Shown one piece after another: positions 1 to 9,100 of a stretch of 64,000 nt of DNA. The first letter of the stretch is position 1. The number at the start of each line of letters is the position of its first letter. The position numbers were made by a program, and so were the translations under genes. This DNA comes from JACDCA01 sp963810305. GTDB lineage: Bacteria > Acidobacteriota > Vicinamibacteria > Vicinamibacterales > 2-12-FULL-66-21. The notes under the pieces were generated by a model. The model had not been told where the DNA came from. It ran no database searches and saw only the letters and a list, made by a program, of their open reading frames with translations. The stretch spans positions 124,001 to 188,000 of the forward strand of contig CAWEMY010000016.1 in assembly GCA_963810305.1 (NCBI GenBank), written 5' to 3'.

Positions 1-793
1 ACGACGATGGGAGAGGACGATCGGCGGCGGCGATCGTTTCCCTCAGGTCATACAGCGCGACGGTGCTGCCGCGCAGCGCCAGCGCCTGGTGAAGTGCGCC
101 GCGGATCGCGCGCCATTCTTCGCGACCCGCGTCTGTCCCGGAGCTTCCCTCTCTCGTTCGGACCGCGTCGACAAGTCTCTGAAGCAACCCCAGCGCCGCT
201 GAACCCGCTTCGACCTGGACCGCCTGGCGCAGCGTCGCCGGTTCGTCAGGGAGTTGTCCTTCGAGCGCGTCTTGCCACAGCGCGTCCGTTTCTGAATCGG
301 GCCGCCCGACCCGCGCGCGCTTCGGGGATCTGTCGCCGACGTCAGCATCGAGCGTTGCGGCGACGCGGTTGCGAACATCGTCCGGCATGCCCTGGAGCGC
401 GTCGAGCGCCGCGACGCGAACCCGCCGCTCGACCGCGGCGTCCATTGCGGTTGCAATCAGTGCATCGAGCGCCCCCGCCGAGCTGTCGGCATCTGGCAGA
501 TCCAGCAGCCGGCGGAGTGCCGCCGCGGCCGCGACGGCGACGTCCCCGCCTTCCTTCAGCGCGTCGCGGGCCGTCGCGAGTCCGCCCGGATCTCCGGACG
601 CTTCGAACACGCGGAGGATCGCGACCCGCGTGCTGCGCTCCGTGGCTGGGTGCGGGTACACCGCAACGAGTCGATCCACCGCGCGCCGGCCAATGACCGC
701 CAGCCGCGCGATCGCCGACTCCCGCCTGATCTCGTCCGCCTCCCCAAGCGCGTCAATCAACTTACGGATTTCAGAAGTGGGAGACGGTTTCAT
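1..793 (-). CDS. HEAT-repeat-like protein, 3' end outside window
   Basis: The minus strand is open from an ATG at 793 to the left edge with no stop, about 264 codons, so only the N-terminal part is present. The translation begins MKPSPTSEIRKLIDALGEAD and is Ala/Leu/Arg-rich. It has recurring helical pairs of the type RVAILRVFEASGDPGGL, AVAAAAALRRLLDL and RRVRVAALDALQGMPDDV, spaced roughly 35-40 residues, which is the texture of HEAT/ARM-type solenoids. Such proteins are scaffolds without enzymatic activity. No signal peptide or membrane segment is visible. It lies downstream of the OmpA-family gene on the same strand, separated by a CACGT-rich repeat array. The family assignment rests on repeat texture only; the precise role is unknown. 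Confidence 0.6.
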   Translation of the reverse strand, partial: MKPSPTSEIRKLIDALGEADEIRRESAIARLAVIGRRAVDRLVAVYPHPATERSTRVAILRVFEASGDPGGLATARDALKEGGDVAVAAAAALRRLLDLPDADSSAGALDALIATAMDAAVERRVRVAALDALQGMPDDVRNRVAATLDADVGDRSPKRARVGRPDSETDALWQDALEGQLPDEPATLRQAVQVEAGSAALGLLQRLVDAVRTREGSSGTDAGREEWRAIRGALHQALALRGSTVALYDLRETIAAADRPLPSS

Positions 794-852
794 GAGCTAC
801 TTCTAGCACGTAAGCACGCCTGTCCGCCGTAGCGCGAAGCGCGGGCGGATCC

Positions 853-941
853 GCACGTGGCACGTCAGCACGTAGCACGTCAGCACGTCAGCACGTCAGC
901 ACGTCAGCACGTGCGCACGTGGCACGTCGCACGTCGCACGT
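853..941. repeat. GCACGT(C/G)(A) 7/8-bp tandem array
   Basis: About eleven degenerate copies of a 7- or 8-bp unit built on GCACGT (GCACGTG, GCACGTC, GCACGTCA) fill the gap between the OmpA-family stop codon at 945 and the HEAT-like start at 793. CACGTG is itself palindromic, so the array can fold on either strand. It belongs with the other short-period arrays at gene boundaries in this window. Confidence 0.85.
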
Positions 942-944
942 TCT

Positions 945-2669
945 CTATTTCTGGATCCGAACGACCAGCGCTGCCCGCCGGTTCAGCCGCCGCGTCTCTT
1001 CTCGCGCGTTGTCATGCTTCGGACGCTCTTCGCCGTAGCTGACTGCAGTCAGCCGGTCGGCGCCGATTCCGCGGCTCGTCAAGTATTCGCGAACGGCGGT
1101 GGCGCGCCGATCCCCGAGCGCCAGGTTGTACTCCGCCGTCCCGATGTTGCAGGTGTGTCCTTCCAGCTCGAGACGAAGCTGCGCGTTCTCCTGCAAAGCC
1201 TTGATCGCTTCATCGAGCGCCCGGGTGGCTTCCGGCCGCAGCGAATAGCGATCGAAGTCGAAGTGCACGTCCTCGAAGACGAACTCACGAAGTGCCGGGC
1301 GGACGACCTGGATCGTAACCGCATCGGTCGCAACGCCCCCCTTGCCGTCGTTGACTTCGACGGTCACCGGGACGGGCCCTTCCTGCATCGGCGCGGTCCA
1401 CAGGGATTGACGGTCGGCAGGACTCGCCAGTGTTCCCGCAGCGGTATTCCAGCGGTAGGTCAGCATGTCTCCGTCGGGGTCTGTTCCCTCGGCAGTGACG
1501 GTTGACGTCTTGCCGACTTCCACCGTGCACGGGTTGCAGCGTGCCCGTACTGATGGCGGGCGATTCGCCGCTACTGGTGGCGGCGGCGGTGGTGGCGGCG
1601 GCGGTGGGACATAGATCCGCACGCCCGGGTGATACCCGAGGCGGAACTGGAAGCCGAGCGAATCCCCCGTCTCGTCGTCGTAGGCGCCGAACTCGCTGCG
1701 GCCGTCGAGCGCCCAGCGGTAGTTCAGCCCGGCGCCGAGGAACCAGTTGCCCGGCATCCACGTCAGGCCCAGCGACGCGTTGATCGGCGAATCGAGGCTG
1801 GTCAGCGGCGGCGCAATCGACCCGTCCTCGTGCCCGATCAGGATCCGCGAGTTGATGATCTCATCGTCGAGATACTTCTCGCCGTGCAGTTCCGCCGTCA
1901 GCCGCAGGTTCGCGCGCGTCGGGAAGCCCGCGCCGAAGCCCCACCGGATCCCGTTGGTCAGATCCACGCCATCGGGATCGCCGCGGACGATGAATCCGGC
2001 GAAGCCGGACAGCTCGACGCGCTCGTTGACCTCCTTGCTCAGGATCGCATCAACGGCGAAGTCCGTCTTGCCGGTGCCGACGCCGGGTTCGTTGTTGTCG
2101 TCATCATCCTTCGCGGTCGGGATCTTGACCATCCCGCGCAGCGCGAAGGCCGGCCCGGCGTTCTGATTGCGCCACGGCGCGATCAGGTTGATCTTCGCGC
2201 CGATCCACAGGTCGCCGAGCCCGGTATCCCCCGACCACCCCTGGCGGACAAACGGGTATTCGTTCACCATACCGCCCGACTCCGGGTTACTGGTGAAGAC
2301 CGGCCGGACGTCGCGGTCGATGCGCCGCACCACATGGAACGCGCCGAACAGCTCGGCGCGATCGCCGAGGCCGACGCCGAAGGTGACCGGCCAGTTCGAC
2401 ACGTCCGTGAACCCTTCCTCGTAGTCGAAGTTCACCCGGTAGACGCTGAAGGACCACTTCTTTGCCGGCAGAATCTCCCCGGTCGGCACGAACCACAGCC
2501 CGGTGTCGCCATCGGCTGTCGTCGTCGCCTTCCTGGTGTCGGGGGATGGACGCGAGTCTTGCGCGGAGACGGCGCCCGTCAGGGCCCAGAGTAGAGCCGC
2601 GGCTCCGGCGACAGACCGTAAGGCTCTCCGTCGCGCCCTGTTCCCCTGTGCGTCAGCCGTGGGTGTCAT
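945..2669 (-). CDS. OmpA-family outer membrane protein with PKD-like domain
   Basis: A 574-residue secreted protein. The start at 2669 (MTPTADAQ) is preferred over an ATG 27 bases upstream because GAGG lies 5 bases before it. It has a twin-arginine-rich N-region, a hydrophobic h-region and an AQD-type cleavage site near residue 35. Residues about 40-350 form a beta-rich porin-like region. A run of about 12 prolines then leads to a PKD/Ig-like domain (DPDGDMLTYRWNTAAG). The last 115 residues are an OmpA C-terminal peptidoglycan-binding domain (VHFDFDRYSLRPEA, LEGHTCNIGTAEYN, GDRRATAVREYL). Known members tether the outer membrane to peptidoglycan. The N-terminal barrel assignment is inferred. 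Confidence 0.88.
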   Translation of the reverse strand: MTPTADAQGNRARRRALRSVAGAAALLWALTGAVSAQDSRPSPDTRKATTTADGDTGLWFVPTGEILPAKKWSFSVYRVNFDYEEGFTDVSNWPVTFGVGLGDRAELFGAFHVVRRIDRDVRPVFTSNPESGGMVNEYPFVRQGWSGDTGLGDLWIGAKINLIAPWRNQNAGPAFALRGMVKIPTAKDDDDNNEPGVGTGKTDFAVDAILSKEVNERVELSGFAGFIVRGDPDGVDLTNGIRWGFGAGFPTRANLRLTAELHGEKYLDDEIINSRILIGHEDGSIAPPLTSLDSPINASLGLTWMPGNWFLGAGLNYRWALDGRSEFGAYDDETGDSLGFQFRLGYHPGVRIYVPPPPPPPPPPPVAANRPPSVRARCNPCTVEVGKTSTVTAEGTDPDGDMLTYRWNTAAGTLASPADRQSLWTAPMQEGPVPVTVEVNDGKGGVATDAVTIQVVRPALREFVFEDVHFDFDRYSLRPEATRALDEAIKALQENAQLRLELEGHTCNIGTAEYNLALGDRRATAVREYLTSRGIGADRLTAVSYGEERPKHDNAREETRRLNRRAALVVRIQK

Positions 2670-2788
2670 CACTGCCTCACATGACCTCGAGCTCAATAGC
2701 GCTGGGGAACTATGGATGAGGTTCTAAACTCATCCAGTATCGCATGGGCACACCCCGGTCCGATCGTTGTCGGTTGAAGTCGGGTTCG

Positions 2789-3617
2789 CTATCGAGCCGA
2801 TTCAGGATCTGGAGAACGGCCGAAGACCCACGCGATGATGATGCTGATGCCGTAGAGAACGAGCATCGGACCAGCCATCATCAACTGTGAAGGGATGTCC
2901 CCGCCGGGGCTGAGAACGGCGCCGAGGATGAAGATGATCAGGACTGCGTATTTCGTGTTCCGGATCAGAAAGCGGGCATTGATGATGCCCATACTGGACA
3001 AGGCAAGAACCAGTACCGGCATCTGGAAGATCGCGCCGAAACCGAGCAGCATCTTCACGTAAAGCGCGAAGGTCGGGCCCGAGCTTCGGCATGAACTTCA
3101 CAAGGTCCGACTCGAAGCTCAGGAAGAAGGCCCAGGTATACGGGAACGCGATGTAATGCGAAAAGGCGGCCCCGGCGAAGAAGAAGATGCTGGAGAACAA
3201 GACGAACGGGATCGCGAACTTCTTTTCATTCGCGTAAAGGCCTGGGGCGATGAACAGCCAGAGTTGCCAGAGGATGAACGGCATCGCGATGCAAAGCCCG
3301 GTCACCGCTCCGACCTTCAGATAGAGCATGAAGATCTCCGCCGGTTCGGTCGCGATGAACGTGCCGCCGTTCGAAAGCATTGCTTTCAGCGGCCCGATGA
3401 CGAAGGCGAAGATCTGCTGGATGAAGATGAAGGCCACTGCGCAGCCGACGACCGCTGCAATCACCGACTGGATCAATCGCCTTCGCAGCTCGTCGAGATG
3501 CTCGAGGAACGACATCCGTCCGGAGTCGTCGAGGGACTCGGGATCGGTCAGTTCGATTGATGTGTCCTCGTCGTCGGCGTGGCCCGGCGACGGGCGCGGG
3601 AAAGGCACGAGCGCCAT
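2789..3617 (-). CDS. tatC: Sec-independent protein translocase TatC, frameshifted
   Basis: TatC is the polytopic receptor of the twin-arginine translocase. The N-terminal part (MSFLEHLDELRRRLI, then several membrane segments, FILWQLWLFIAPGL) is in one frame up to about 3082. The C-terminal membrane segments (ARFLIRNTKYAVLIIFILG, LSPGGDIPSQLMMAGP) continue in another frame from about 3074. Removing one base from the GGGCCC run at 3075-3080 joins the frames as FMPKLGPTFALYVKMLLGFG, the normal TatC sequence. An essential-type gene with one extra C suggests sequence error more than decay. The N-terminus carries about 35 extra hydrophilic residues before the usual FLEHL motif. It follows tatA by 6 bases, so the two form an operon. 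Confidence 0.9.
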
Positions 3618-3623
3618 AAAACT

Positions 3624-3896
3624 TCAGGCCTGGTCGCTCGGCCGGCGCGGGACCGCATCGTCGACGTGGAGCGGCACGGCAGGCTGCTCGGGAGGCCGCT
3701 GCCGATCAGTAGACCGCTCGTCCTCGATGCGGATTTCTTCGTCCAGGGTGTTCTTCAGCTCGTTCGATGCCCGCTTGAATTCCTGGAGGCTGCGGCCGAG
3801 CGAGCGGCCAAGCTCAGGGAGCTTCCGCGGCCCGAAGATGATCAGCGCGATCACCATGATGATGATCAGCTCGGGCATCCCGATGGATCCGAACAT
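3624..3896 (-). CDS. tatA: Sec-independent protein translocase TatA
   Basis: A 90-residue protein starting at 3896 (MFGSIGMPELIIIM), with AAGGA 9 bases upstream. The longer open frame upstream has no support. The single membrane helix is followed by the hinge FGPRKLPELGRSLG and an amphipathic helix ending LKNTLDEE, the TatA/B architecture. TatA oligomers form the pore through which folded RR-signal proteins pass. A client is present in the window: the asparaginase-family protein at 45028 carries an RRDFVK signal. No separate TatB is visible nearby. Confidence 0.92.
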   Translation of the reverse strand: MFGSIGMPELIIIMVIALIIFGPRKLPELGRSLGRSLQEFKRASNELKNTLDEEIRIEDERSTDRQRPPEQPAVPLHVDDAVPRRPSDQA

Positions 3897-3953
3897 GGCG
3901 GAAGTCCTTGAAAAACCTGCGGTTGAAGACGCGGCCGCTGATCGGCCGTCTAG

Positions 3954-4013
3954 TCCGTTATGCGGCTCTACCACCGAGAATTATGTACTCGTTGCGACGA
4001 GCCGCATAACGGA
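3954..4013. repeat. Perfect 15-bp inverted repeat with 30-base loop
   Basis: The left arm TCCGTTATGCGGCTC (3954-3968) and right arm GAGCCGCATAACGGA (3999-4013) are exact reverse complements. The loop contains a small nested CGAG/CTCG pairing. It sits about 60 bases upstream of the tatA start. There is no U-tract, so it is not a standard terminator. An operator, an RNA leader or a small palindromic element are all possible. Confidence 0.85.
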
Positions 4014-4172
4014 CCAGGCGCGCACGGCGCGCCTGCGAGGGAGTGGCGCGGGGCATGGGGCCCCCGCAAGCGACCGAGCCGGGGTCCGGGGCGGAGCCCC
4101 GGTCTAGCCGGATTATAGGAACCGGCCGCCAGCCGGGTCAAGCGGCGACCTCGCATTTTCGCCCCGAAGTTG

Positions 4173-4202
4173 TTGCGGGCGTGACACTTGGTCTGTTACG
4201 AT
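4173..4202 (+). promoter_or_regulatory. Possible promoter of the S41 protease gene
   Basis: TTGCGG (4173-4178) and TACGAT (4197-4202) are separated by 18 bases and resemble a -35/-10 pair. The predicted transcript start would fall at or next to the ATG at 4209, which has no visible Shine-Dalgarno. A leaderless mRNA is therefore possible. This is read by eye only. Confidence 0.3.
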
Positions 4203-4208
4203 CCATGT

Positions 4209-5837
4209 ATGCGGAGCCCTCGGTTCTCGACTGCGGCGATCATTGCCGTACTGCTGTCGGCCGTCCTTGGCGGCGTTTTCGGTTCGAGCGTCGTCTCGTC
4301 GCAGGACGAGCTTTCCCAGCAGTACCGTGTGTTCACGGCGGCACTTTCGGCCATCGATCACGAGTATGCCGAAAAGGTGCCATCGGATCGGCTGGTTTAC
4401 GGCGCCATCGAGGGCATGCTGAAGACGCTCGATCCACATTCGAGCTTCTTCGATCCGAAGCAATACCAGCAGATGCGCGAGCGTCAGTCCGGGAGCTACT
4501 ACGGTCTCGGCATCACGATTCAGACCATCGAAGGAGACATCACCGTGATGTCGATCTTCGAGGGCTCGCCCGCCTTCAAGCGGGGCCTGCGCCGCGGCGA
4601 CGTGATCGCCCGCATCGAAGGCGAGGATGCGAAGGGGTGGACGACCGAACAGGCGGTCAAGAAACTCAAAGGACCGAAGGGCACGTCGGTGAACATCTCG
4701 CTGCGGCGGCGCGGCGCTGACGACCTGGTGAACATGGACGTGGTACGCGACGAGGTGAATATCACCACCGTCCGCGGCGCCTTCATGCTCGACAACGAAA
4801 CCGGGTACGTAAAGCTCGCCGAATTCTCCGAGACGTCCGACCGCGAGCTCGGTGCGGCGCTTCAGCAGCTCGCCACGAAGGGCATGAAGCGGCTGCTCTT
4901 CGATCTGCGCGACAATCCTGGCGGCCTCCTCGACCAGGCGATTCGCGTGTCGAACCGCTTCCTGCCGCAGGGTGATCTGATCGTCTACCAGCGCGGGCGC
5001 GTCCCGAACTCCGATCAGGACTACCGCGCGATGGAGAAGAGCGACTACACGAATCTTCCGATGGTCGTTCTCGTGAACCGCAACAGCGCCAGCGCGTCCG
5101 AGATCGTATCCGGCGCCCTGCAGGACCACGATCGCGGTCTGGTGGTCGGTGAGACGACATTCGGCAAAGCGCTGGTTCAGTCCGTCTATCGCATCAGCGA
5201 AGGAGCGGGCGTCGCAGTGACCACAGGTCGGTATTACACGCCGAGCGGCCGCATGATCCAGCGGCCGTGGGATGGAAGTTTCGACGAATACCTGACCTAC
5301 TCATGGCGCGAGCAGAAGCAGGATCACCCCCGCTCGAGTGCAGACCTGAAGTACACGGACGGTGGTCGAAAGGTCTACGGCGGCGGGGGCATCGAACCCG
5401 ACAAGTTCCTCGCCGGGCCGGTCGAAGGTTTCAATCCCACGCGATTCGGCAGGCAGTTGTATGGCCGCCAGGTGTTCGCGAACTTCGCGGACCAGTTCAC
5501 CGCTGAGGGAGACACCCGTCTGAGCGCCGCCAACAAGAACAAGAAGCCGCTCACCAAAGGCTTCGCCATCACCGATGCGATGATGGCCGACTTCCGCAAG
5601 TCGCTCGAAACGCAGAAGGTCCGGATTGACGACGCCGCGCTGAAACAGGACGACGGGTTCGTCCGCGCGATGATCCATTACGAGATCGACCTGGCGCTGT
5701 TCGGCATCGACGAGGCACGCCGGAACCTGATTCTGAAGGACCCGCAGGCGCAGTTTGGGGCGAATCAGTTTGCCGAGGCCGTTCGCCTCAGCGAGCTTGC
5801 AAAGACAAAGAGCGCAAAAGGTGCGAAGGGGGAGTAA
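4209..5837 (+). CDS. S41 family C-terminal processing peptidase (CtpA type)
   Basis: A 542-residue envelope protease. The start is set at the ATG at 4209; an alternative TTG at 4188 has no better support. A signal or membrane segment spans residues 8-30. A PDZ domain follows (YYGLGITIQ, VMSIFEGSPAFKRGLRRGDVI, about residues 97-170). The tail-specific protease core includes YVKLAEFSE and LLFDLRDNPGGLLDQAI. The Ser/Lys dyad lies in NSASASEIVSGAL (about residues 292-304) and GETTFGKALVQ (Lys about 320). The family cleaves periplasmic substrates near their C-termini. The C-terminal 200 residues beyond the catalytic core are hydrophilic and uncharacterised. It is followed by a possible small RNA and smc. 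Confidence 0.93.
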   Translation: MRSPRFSTAAIIAVLLSAVLGGVFGSSVVSSQDELSQQYRVFTAALSAIDHEYAEKVPSDRLVYGAIEGMLKTLDPHSSFFDPKQYQQMRERQSGSYYGLGITIQTIEGDITVMSIFEGSPAFKRGLRRGDVIARIEGEDAKGWTTEQAVKKLKGPKGTSVNISLRRRGADDLVNMDVVRDEVNITTVRGAFMLDNETGYVKLAEFSETSDRELGAALQQLATKGMKRLLFDLRDNPGGLLDQAIRVSNRFLPQGDLIVYQRGRVPNSDQDYRAMEKSDYTNLPMVVLVNRNSASASEIVSGALQDHDRGLVVGETTFGKALVQSVYRISEGAGVAVTTGRYYTPSGRMIQRPWDGSFDEYLTYSWREQKQDHPRSSADLKYTDGGRKVYGGGGIEPDKFLAGPVEGFNPTRFGRQLYGRQVFANFADQFTAEGDTRLSAANKNKKPLTKGFAITDAMMADFRKSLETQKVRIDDAALKQDDGFVRAMIHYEIDLALFGIDEARRNLILKDPQAQFGANQFAEAVRLSELAKTKSAKGAKGE

Positions 5838-5888
5838 TAGGGCATTTGGCCGCTACATTTAGGGCCATACTTTGCCGTTGCCCCTAGG

Positions 5889-6072
5889 TATGGGGGTTTG
5901 TTAGACTGACGCCCGTTTTCCGACGTCAGGGGCCACCCTGCTATGGGCAGGGTGTGGCGCCGGACCCACGGGCTTGTCGTCACCTTACTCCGCCAAACTT
6001 CATAGAGAGTCGAAGCGATCCCAGCCGCTTCGGGGACGAGGTCTTTCGCCTCGTCTCCGGAGCGGCTTTTTT
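5889..6072 (+). ncRNA. Candidate structured small RNA (6S-like rod) with terminator
   Basis: The 273-base gap before smc can fold into one long interrupted rod. TATG...GTTTG (5889-5900) pairs with CAAAC...CATA (5994-6004). An internal bubble follows, then GAC-GCCCG pairs with CGGGC..GTC. The tip is CACCCTGC / GCAGGGTG (about 5934-5954). A strong rho-independent terminator follows immediately. A closing stem, central bubble and apical stem are the layout of 6S RNA. However, no 6S sequence consensus could be verified, and the rod is shorter than typical 6S. A regulatory leader of smc is the alternative. Confidence 0.35.
6023..6072 (+). terminator. Rho-independent terminator upstream of smc
   Basis: A 19-bp stem (AGCCGCTTCGGGGACGAGG pairing with CCTCGTCTCCGGAGCGGCT, one or two G-U pairs) with a 7-base loop is followed by six T residues. 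It ends about 40 bases before the smc ATG. It either terminates the S41/small RNA transcript or acts as an attenuator for smc. Confidence 0.88.
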
Positions 6073-6110
6073 GCGTGGTTCACTTTCGCGACTGACAGGG
6101 ACAAAACACG

Positions 6111-9100
6111 ATGCGTCTGAACCGGATTGAGATCGCTGGCTTCAAGAGTTTTCCGGACCGCTCGGAGCTCACCTTCGACACCGGGGTGACCGCGATCGTC
6201 GGGCCAAACGGCTGCGGCAAGAGCAACGTCGTCGATGCGTTGACCTGGGTGCTGGGTGAACAGAGCGCCAAGAGCCTCCGCGGCGATCGCATGGAGGACG
6301 TGATTTTCGGGGGGAGCGACGCGCGCAAGCCCACGGCGACCGCCGAAGTCCGGCTGAAGCTCTCCGGGGTGGCCGCGAGAGTCCCCGCCGGGCGCGACGG
6401 CGGCGGTACCCGGACCGCGCTGGCATCGATCGCAGGGGAGCTGATGACCGCCACGGCCCTGGCGGTCGAAGAAGAGCCGCTGATCGTCAAGGACGTCGAA
6501 CTGATGCGTCGGCTGTATCGCTCGGGCGAGAGCGAGTACCTGATCGACGGTGAGAACTGCCGTCTGCGCGACGTTCAGGATCTGCTGATGGACGCCGGCC
6601 TGGGCATCAAGGCATACGCCGTCATCGAGCAGGGGAAGATCGGCCAGATCCTCAGCGCGCGTCCGACAGACCGGCGGCAGTTGATCGAAGAAGCGGCTGG
6701 CGTCACGAAGTACAAGAACCGCCGCCGGCAGGCGGAACTGAAGCTCGAAGCTGCCCAGCAGAACCTGACGCGTGTCGACGACATCGTCTATGAGGTCGAA
6801 AAGCAGCGTGGCGCGCTGAAGCGGCAGGCGGCAAAGGCGCGCCGGTATCGGCGCCTGCGCGATGAGCTGCGCCGATGGGAGAAGGTGCAGTTCGCGAACC
6901 GCTACCGCGTCCTCGGCGAAGCGATCGAATCGGCACGCGCAAGACTCGCGGAGGCCAGGGAGCGGGAGACGGTGGCTGCAGCGCGGCTCGCCGAGACCGA
7001 GACCTCGCTCGAGCGGCTGCGCCTGGAGCTCACGGAAGCGGACACGACCACGACCGCTGCGCGGGAAGCCGCACATGCGAGTGAGCTTGCCATCGGACGG
7101 CTCCAGCAGCAGATCGAGTTCGACAAGCAGCAGGTCGAGATGCTCGCGCGGACGGCAGCCGACATCGAGCAGGAGGTGCAGGCGCTCGACGCACGCCGCG
7201 ATCCGGCGCGACTCGAGCTCCAGACGCGCCGCGATGCGCAGGCACGATCCGAGGCGGAACGTGATCGCGCCGCCGGAGTCATGCACGCCGAGGAGTCGGC
7301 GTTCGCGTCGATGCAGAGCAGCATTACCGGCCTCGAAGCGGATGTCGAAGGTGCGCGCAGCGAGATGTTCGCGGCGCTCAACGCAGCGACGGCGCTGCGC
7401 CACGCGATGGACCACGCTGCCGCGGCCGCGACACGGCTGGCGGAGCAGATCGCCAAACTCGACGGGGAGACCAACGACCTCCGGGTCGAATCGGAACGGG
7501 CCACACAGGAGCGGGCAGCCGCTGAAAATGGGCTGAGCCGGGCGCGTGCTGCCATGGACACCCTGCGGCTCGAGCGGCTGGCACGCGAATCGGAGCTTGC
7601 CGGCGCACGCGCGGACCGCGAAGGGCGTCTCGGCGAATTCCGAACGCGGGAGAACGACCTGGCGGGAGTACAGGCCCGGCTCGCGTCCCTCGAGGAGCTC
7701 GAAGCGGCTCGCGCGGAGTACGCCGACGCCGCACGGTTCGTGCTCAGCGAGCCGCGCGAAGACGTCGCCCACCTGGGGTCGGTGGCGGATTACCTCGAAG
7801 TGGAAGCCGGGCATGAGCGAGCAGTCGAAGCGGCTCTTGGCGACCTCCTCCAGCACGTTGTCGTCGCCACTCACGAACACGCCAGGGCGGGGCTCCGTTT
7901 TGCGCGCGACAACAATGCGGGCCGCCTCGGCTTCGTTGTCATCGACGGGCCGGAGGTCACCGGGAACGCACCGGCCGCGCCGGGTCTCATGGCGGTCTCG
8001 GACGTTGCAAGAGTGACCGGCACGGCCCCCGCCGCGATCCGCGCGTTGCTGCGTAATGCCTGGATCGCGGACAGTTTCGAAGCCGCACGTGCGGCGGCTG
8101 CATTGGCGACCGGGCCGGTGGCGACTCGTGACGGCGATGTGTTTCGCGGCAGCCAGGTGGTGGAGGGTGGAGCGCGTGCCGAAGCGCGCGGGATCCTCAC
8201 GACCAAGCGCGAAATCAAGGAGCTCCGCGAGCGGGCCGAGGTCGAACGTGCGGCGGTAGACCGGCTACGCGAAGAGATCGGCAGGCTGGACGTCGTCATC
8301 GCCGGCGCCGAGTCCGCGATCATGTCGATGCAGGCCGAGCAGCACCGCCAGGAGAAATCGATCGTAGGCTTCGAGCTCCAGGTGAGTGCCGCACAGGAAA
8401 CCACCGAGCGCCTGTCGCGCAAGCAGGATCAGATCACGAAGGAACGCCGTGCCCTCGAGGAGGAACGCCGCGCGCAGGACGCGCGGCAGGACGAAGCGCG
8501 TGCGTCGATCAGCCGGATCGAGGGGGAACAGCGCACCGCCGATGAGCAGCTCAATGCCGCGCAACGGCGGTTGTTCGATGCGCGCGAAGCGATGCACGAC
8601 CAGGGGCGCAAGACCGCCGAGGCGAAGGCCGCGCATGCGGCGCTGGTCGAGCGGGCGAGCGGCCTCGCCATCGACATCCAGCGTCTGGAGGAAGCATCGC
8701 ATGACCTCGAGCAGCGACTCGAGGCCCGGCGCGTAGATCTCCGGCGCAACGAAAGCACCCGCCGCGATCTGGTTGACGCGGTCACGAAGTCAGAGTCACA
8801 GCTTGCCGCCGATCTCAGGGCATTCGACGATCTCCGCGAGCACGTCCGGGTTGCCGACGACCGGTCGCAGACTCTTCGGGCGTCGTTCGAGGAGCAGGAG
8901 GGCCGAATTCGCGACGCACGCCGCGGGCTCGAATCGGTCCGTACGGAGGTGGCACAGCTCGACGTCGTACGGGCAACGGCAGAAACAGATCTCACGCATC
9001 TCGCCTCGGCCTCGGTCGAGTCGCTGCAGGCCACCCTGGATGAAATTGCCGCGGAAGTCGAGCAGCTCGAACGTGCCGGAATGCTCGCGGCACCGAGGGC

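Larger units (their letters stand above)
3897..4208. other. Divergent intergenic region tatA / S41 protease
   Basis: This 312-base gap separates divergently transcribed genes. It holds a perfect 15-bp inverted repeat (3954-3968 and 3999-4013), then a GC-rich stretch with nested palindromes (GGGGC GGA GCCCC near 4090-4105). A possible sigma70-type promoter for the S41 gene lies at 4173-4202. No protein-coding or tRNA content was found. Confidence 0.6.

Noticed and set aside
853..941. CRISPR array
   Set aside because: Units are 7-8 bp with no unique spacers of 25-40 bp and no cas genes; the same holds for the other arrays.
3954..4013. Integron attC site
   Set aside because: The arms contain GTTATGC/GCATAAC, which do not fit the RYYYAAC/GTTRRRY cores, and there is no integrase or cassette.
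3950..4015. tRNA gene near tatA
   Set aside because: The hairpin and a GGTAGAGCC-like stretch recall a tRNA D-arm, but there is no T-arm GTTCRA motif, no anticodon arm and no acceptor pairing.
6000..7880. 626-residue open frame antisense to smc
   Set aside because: High-GC antisense shadow of a strongly conserved gene; no recognisable domain.
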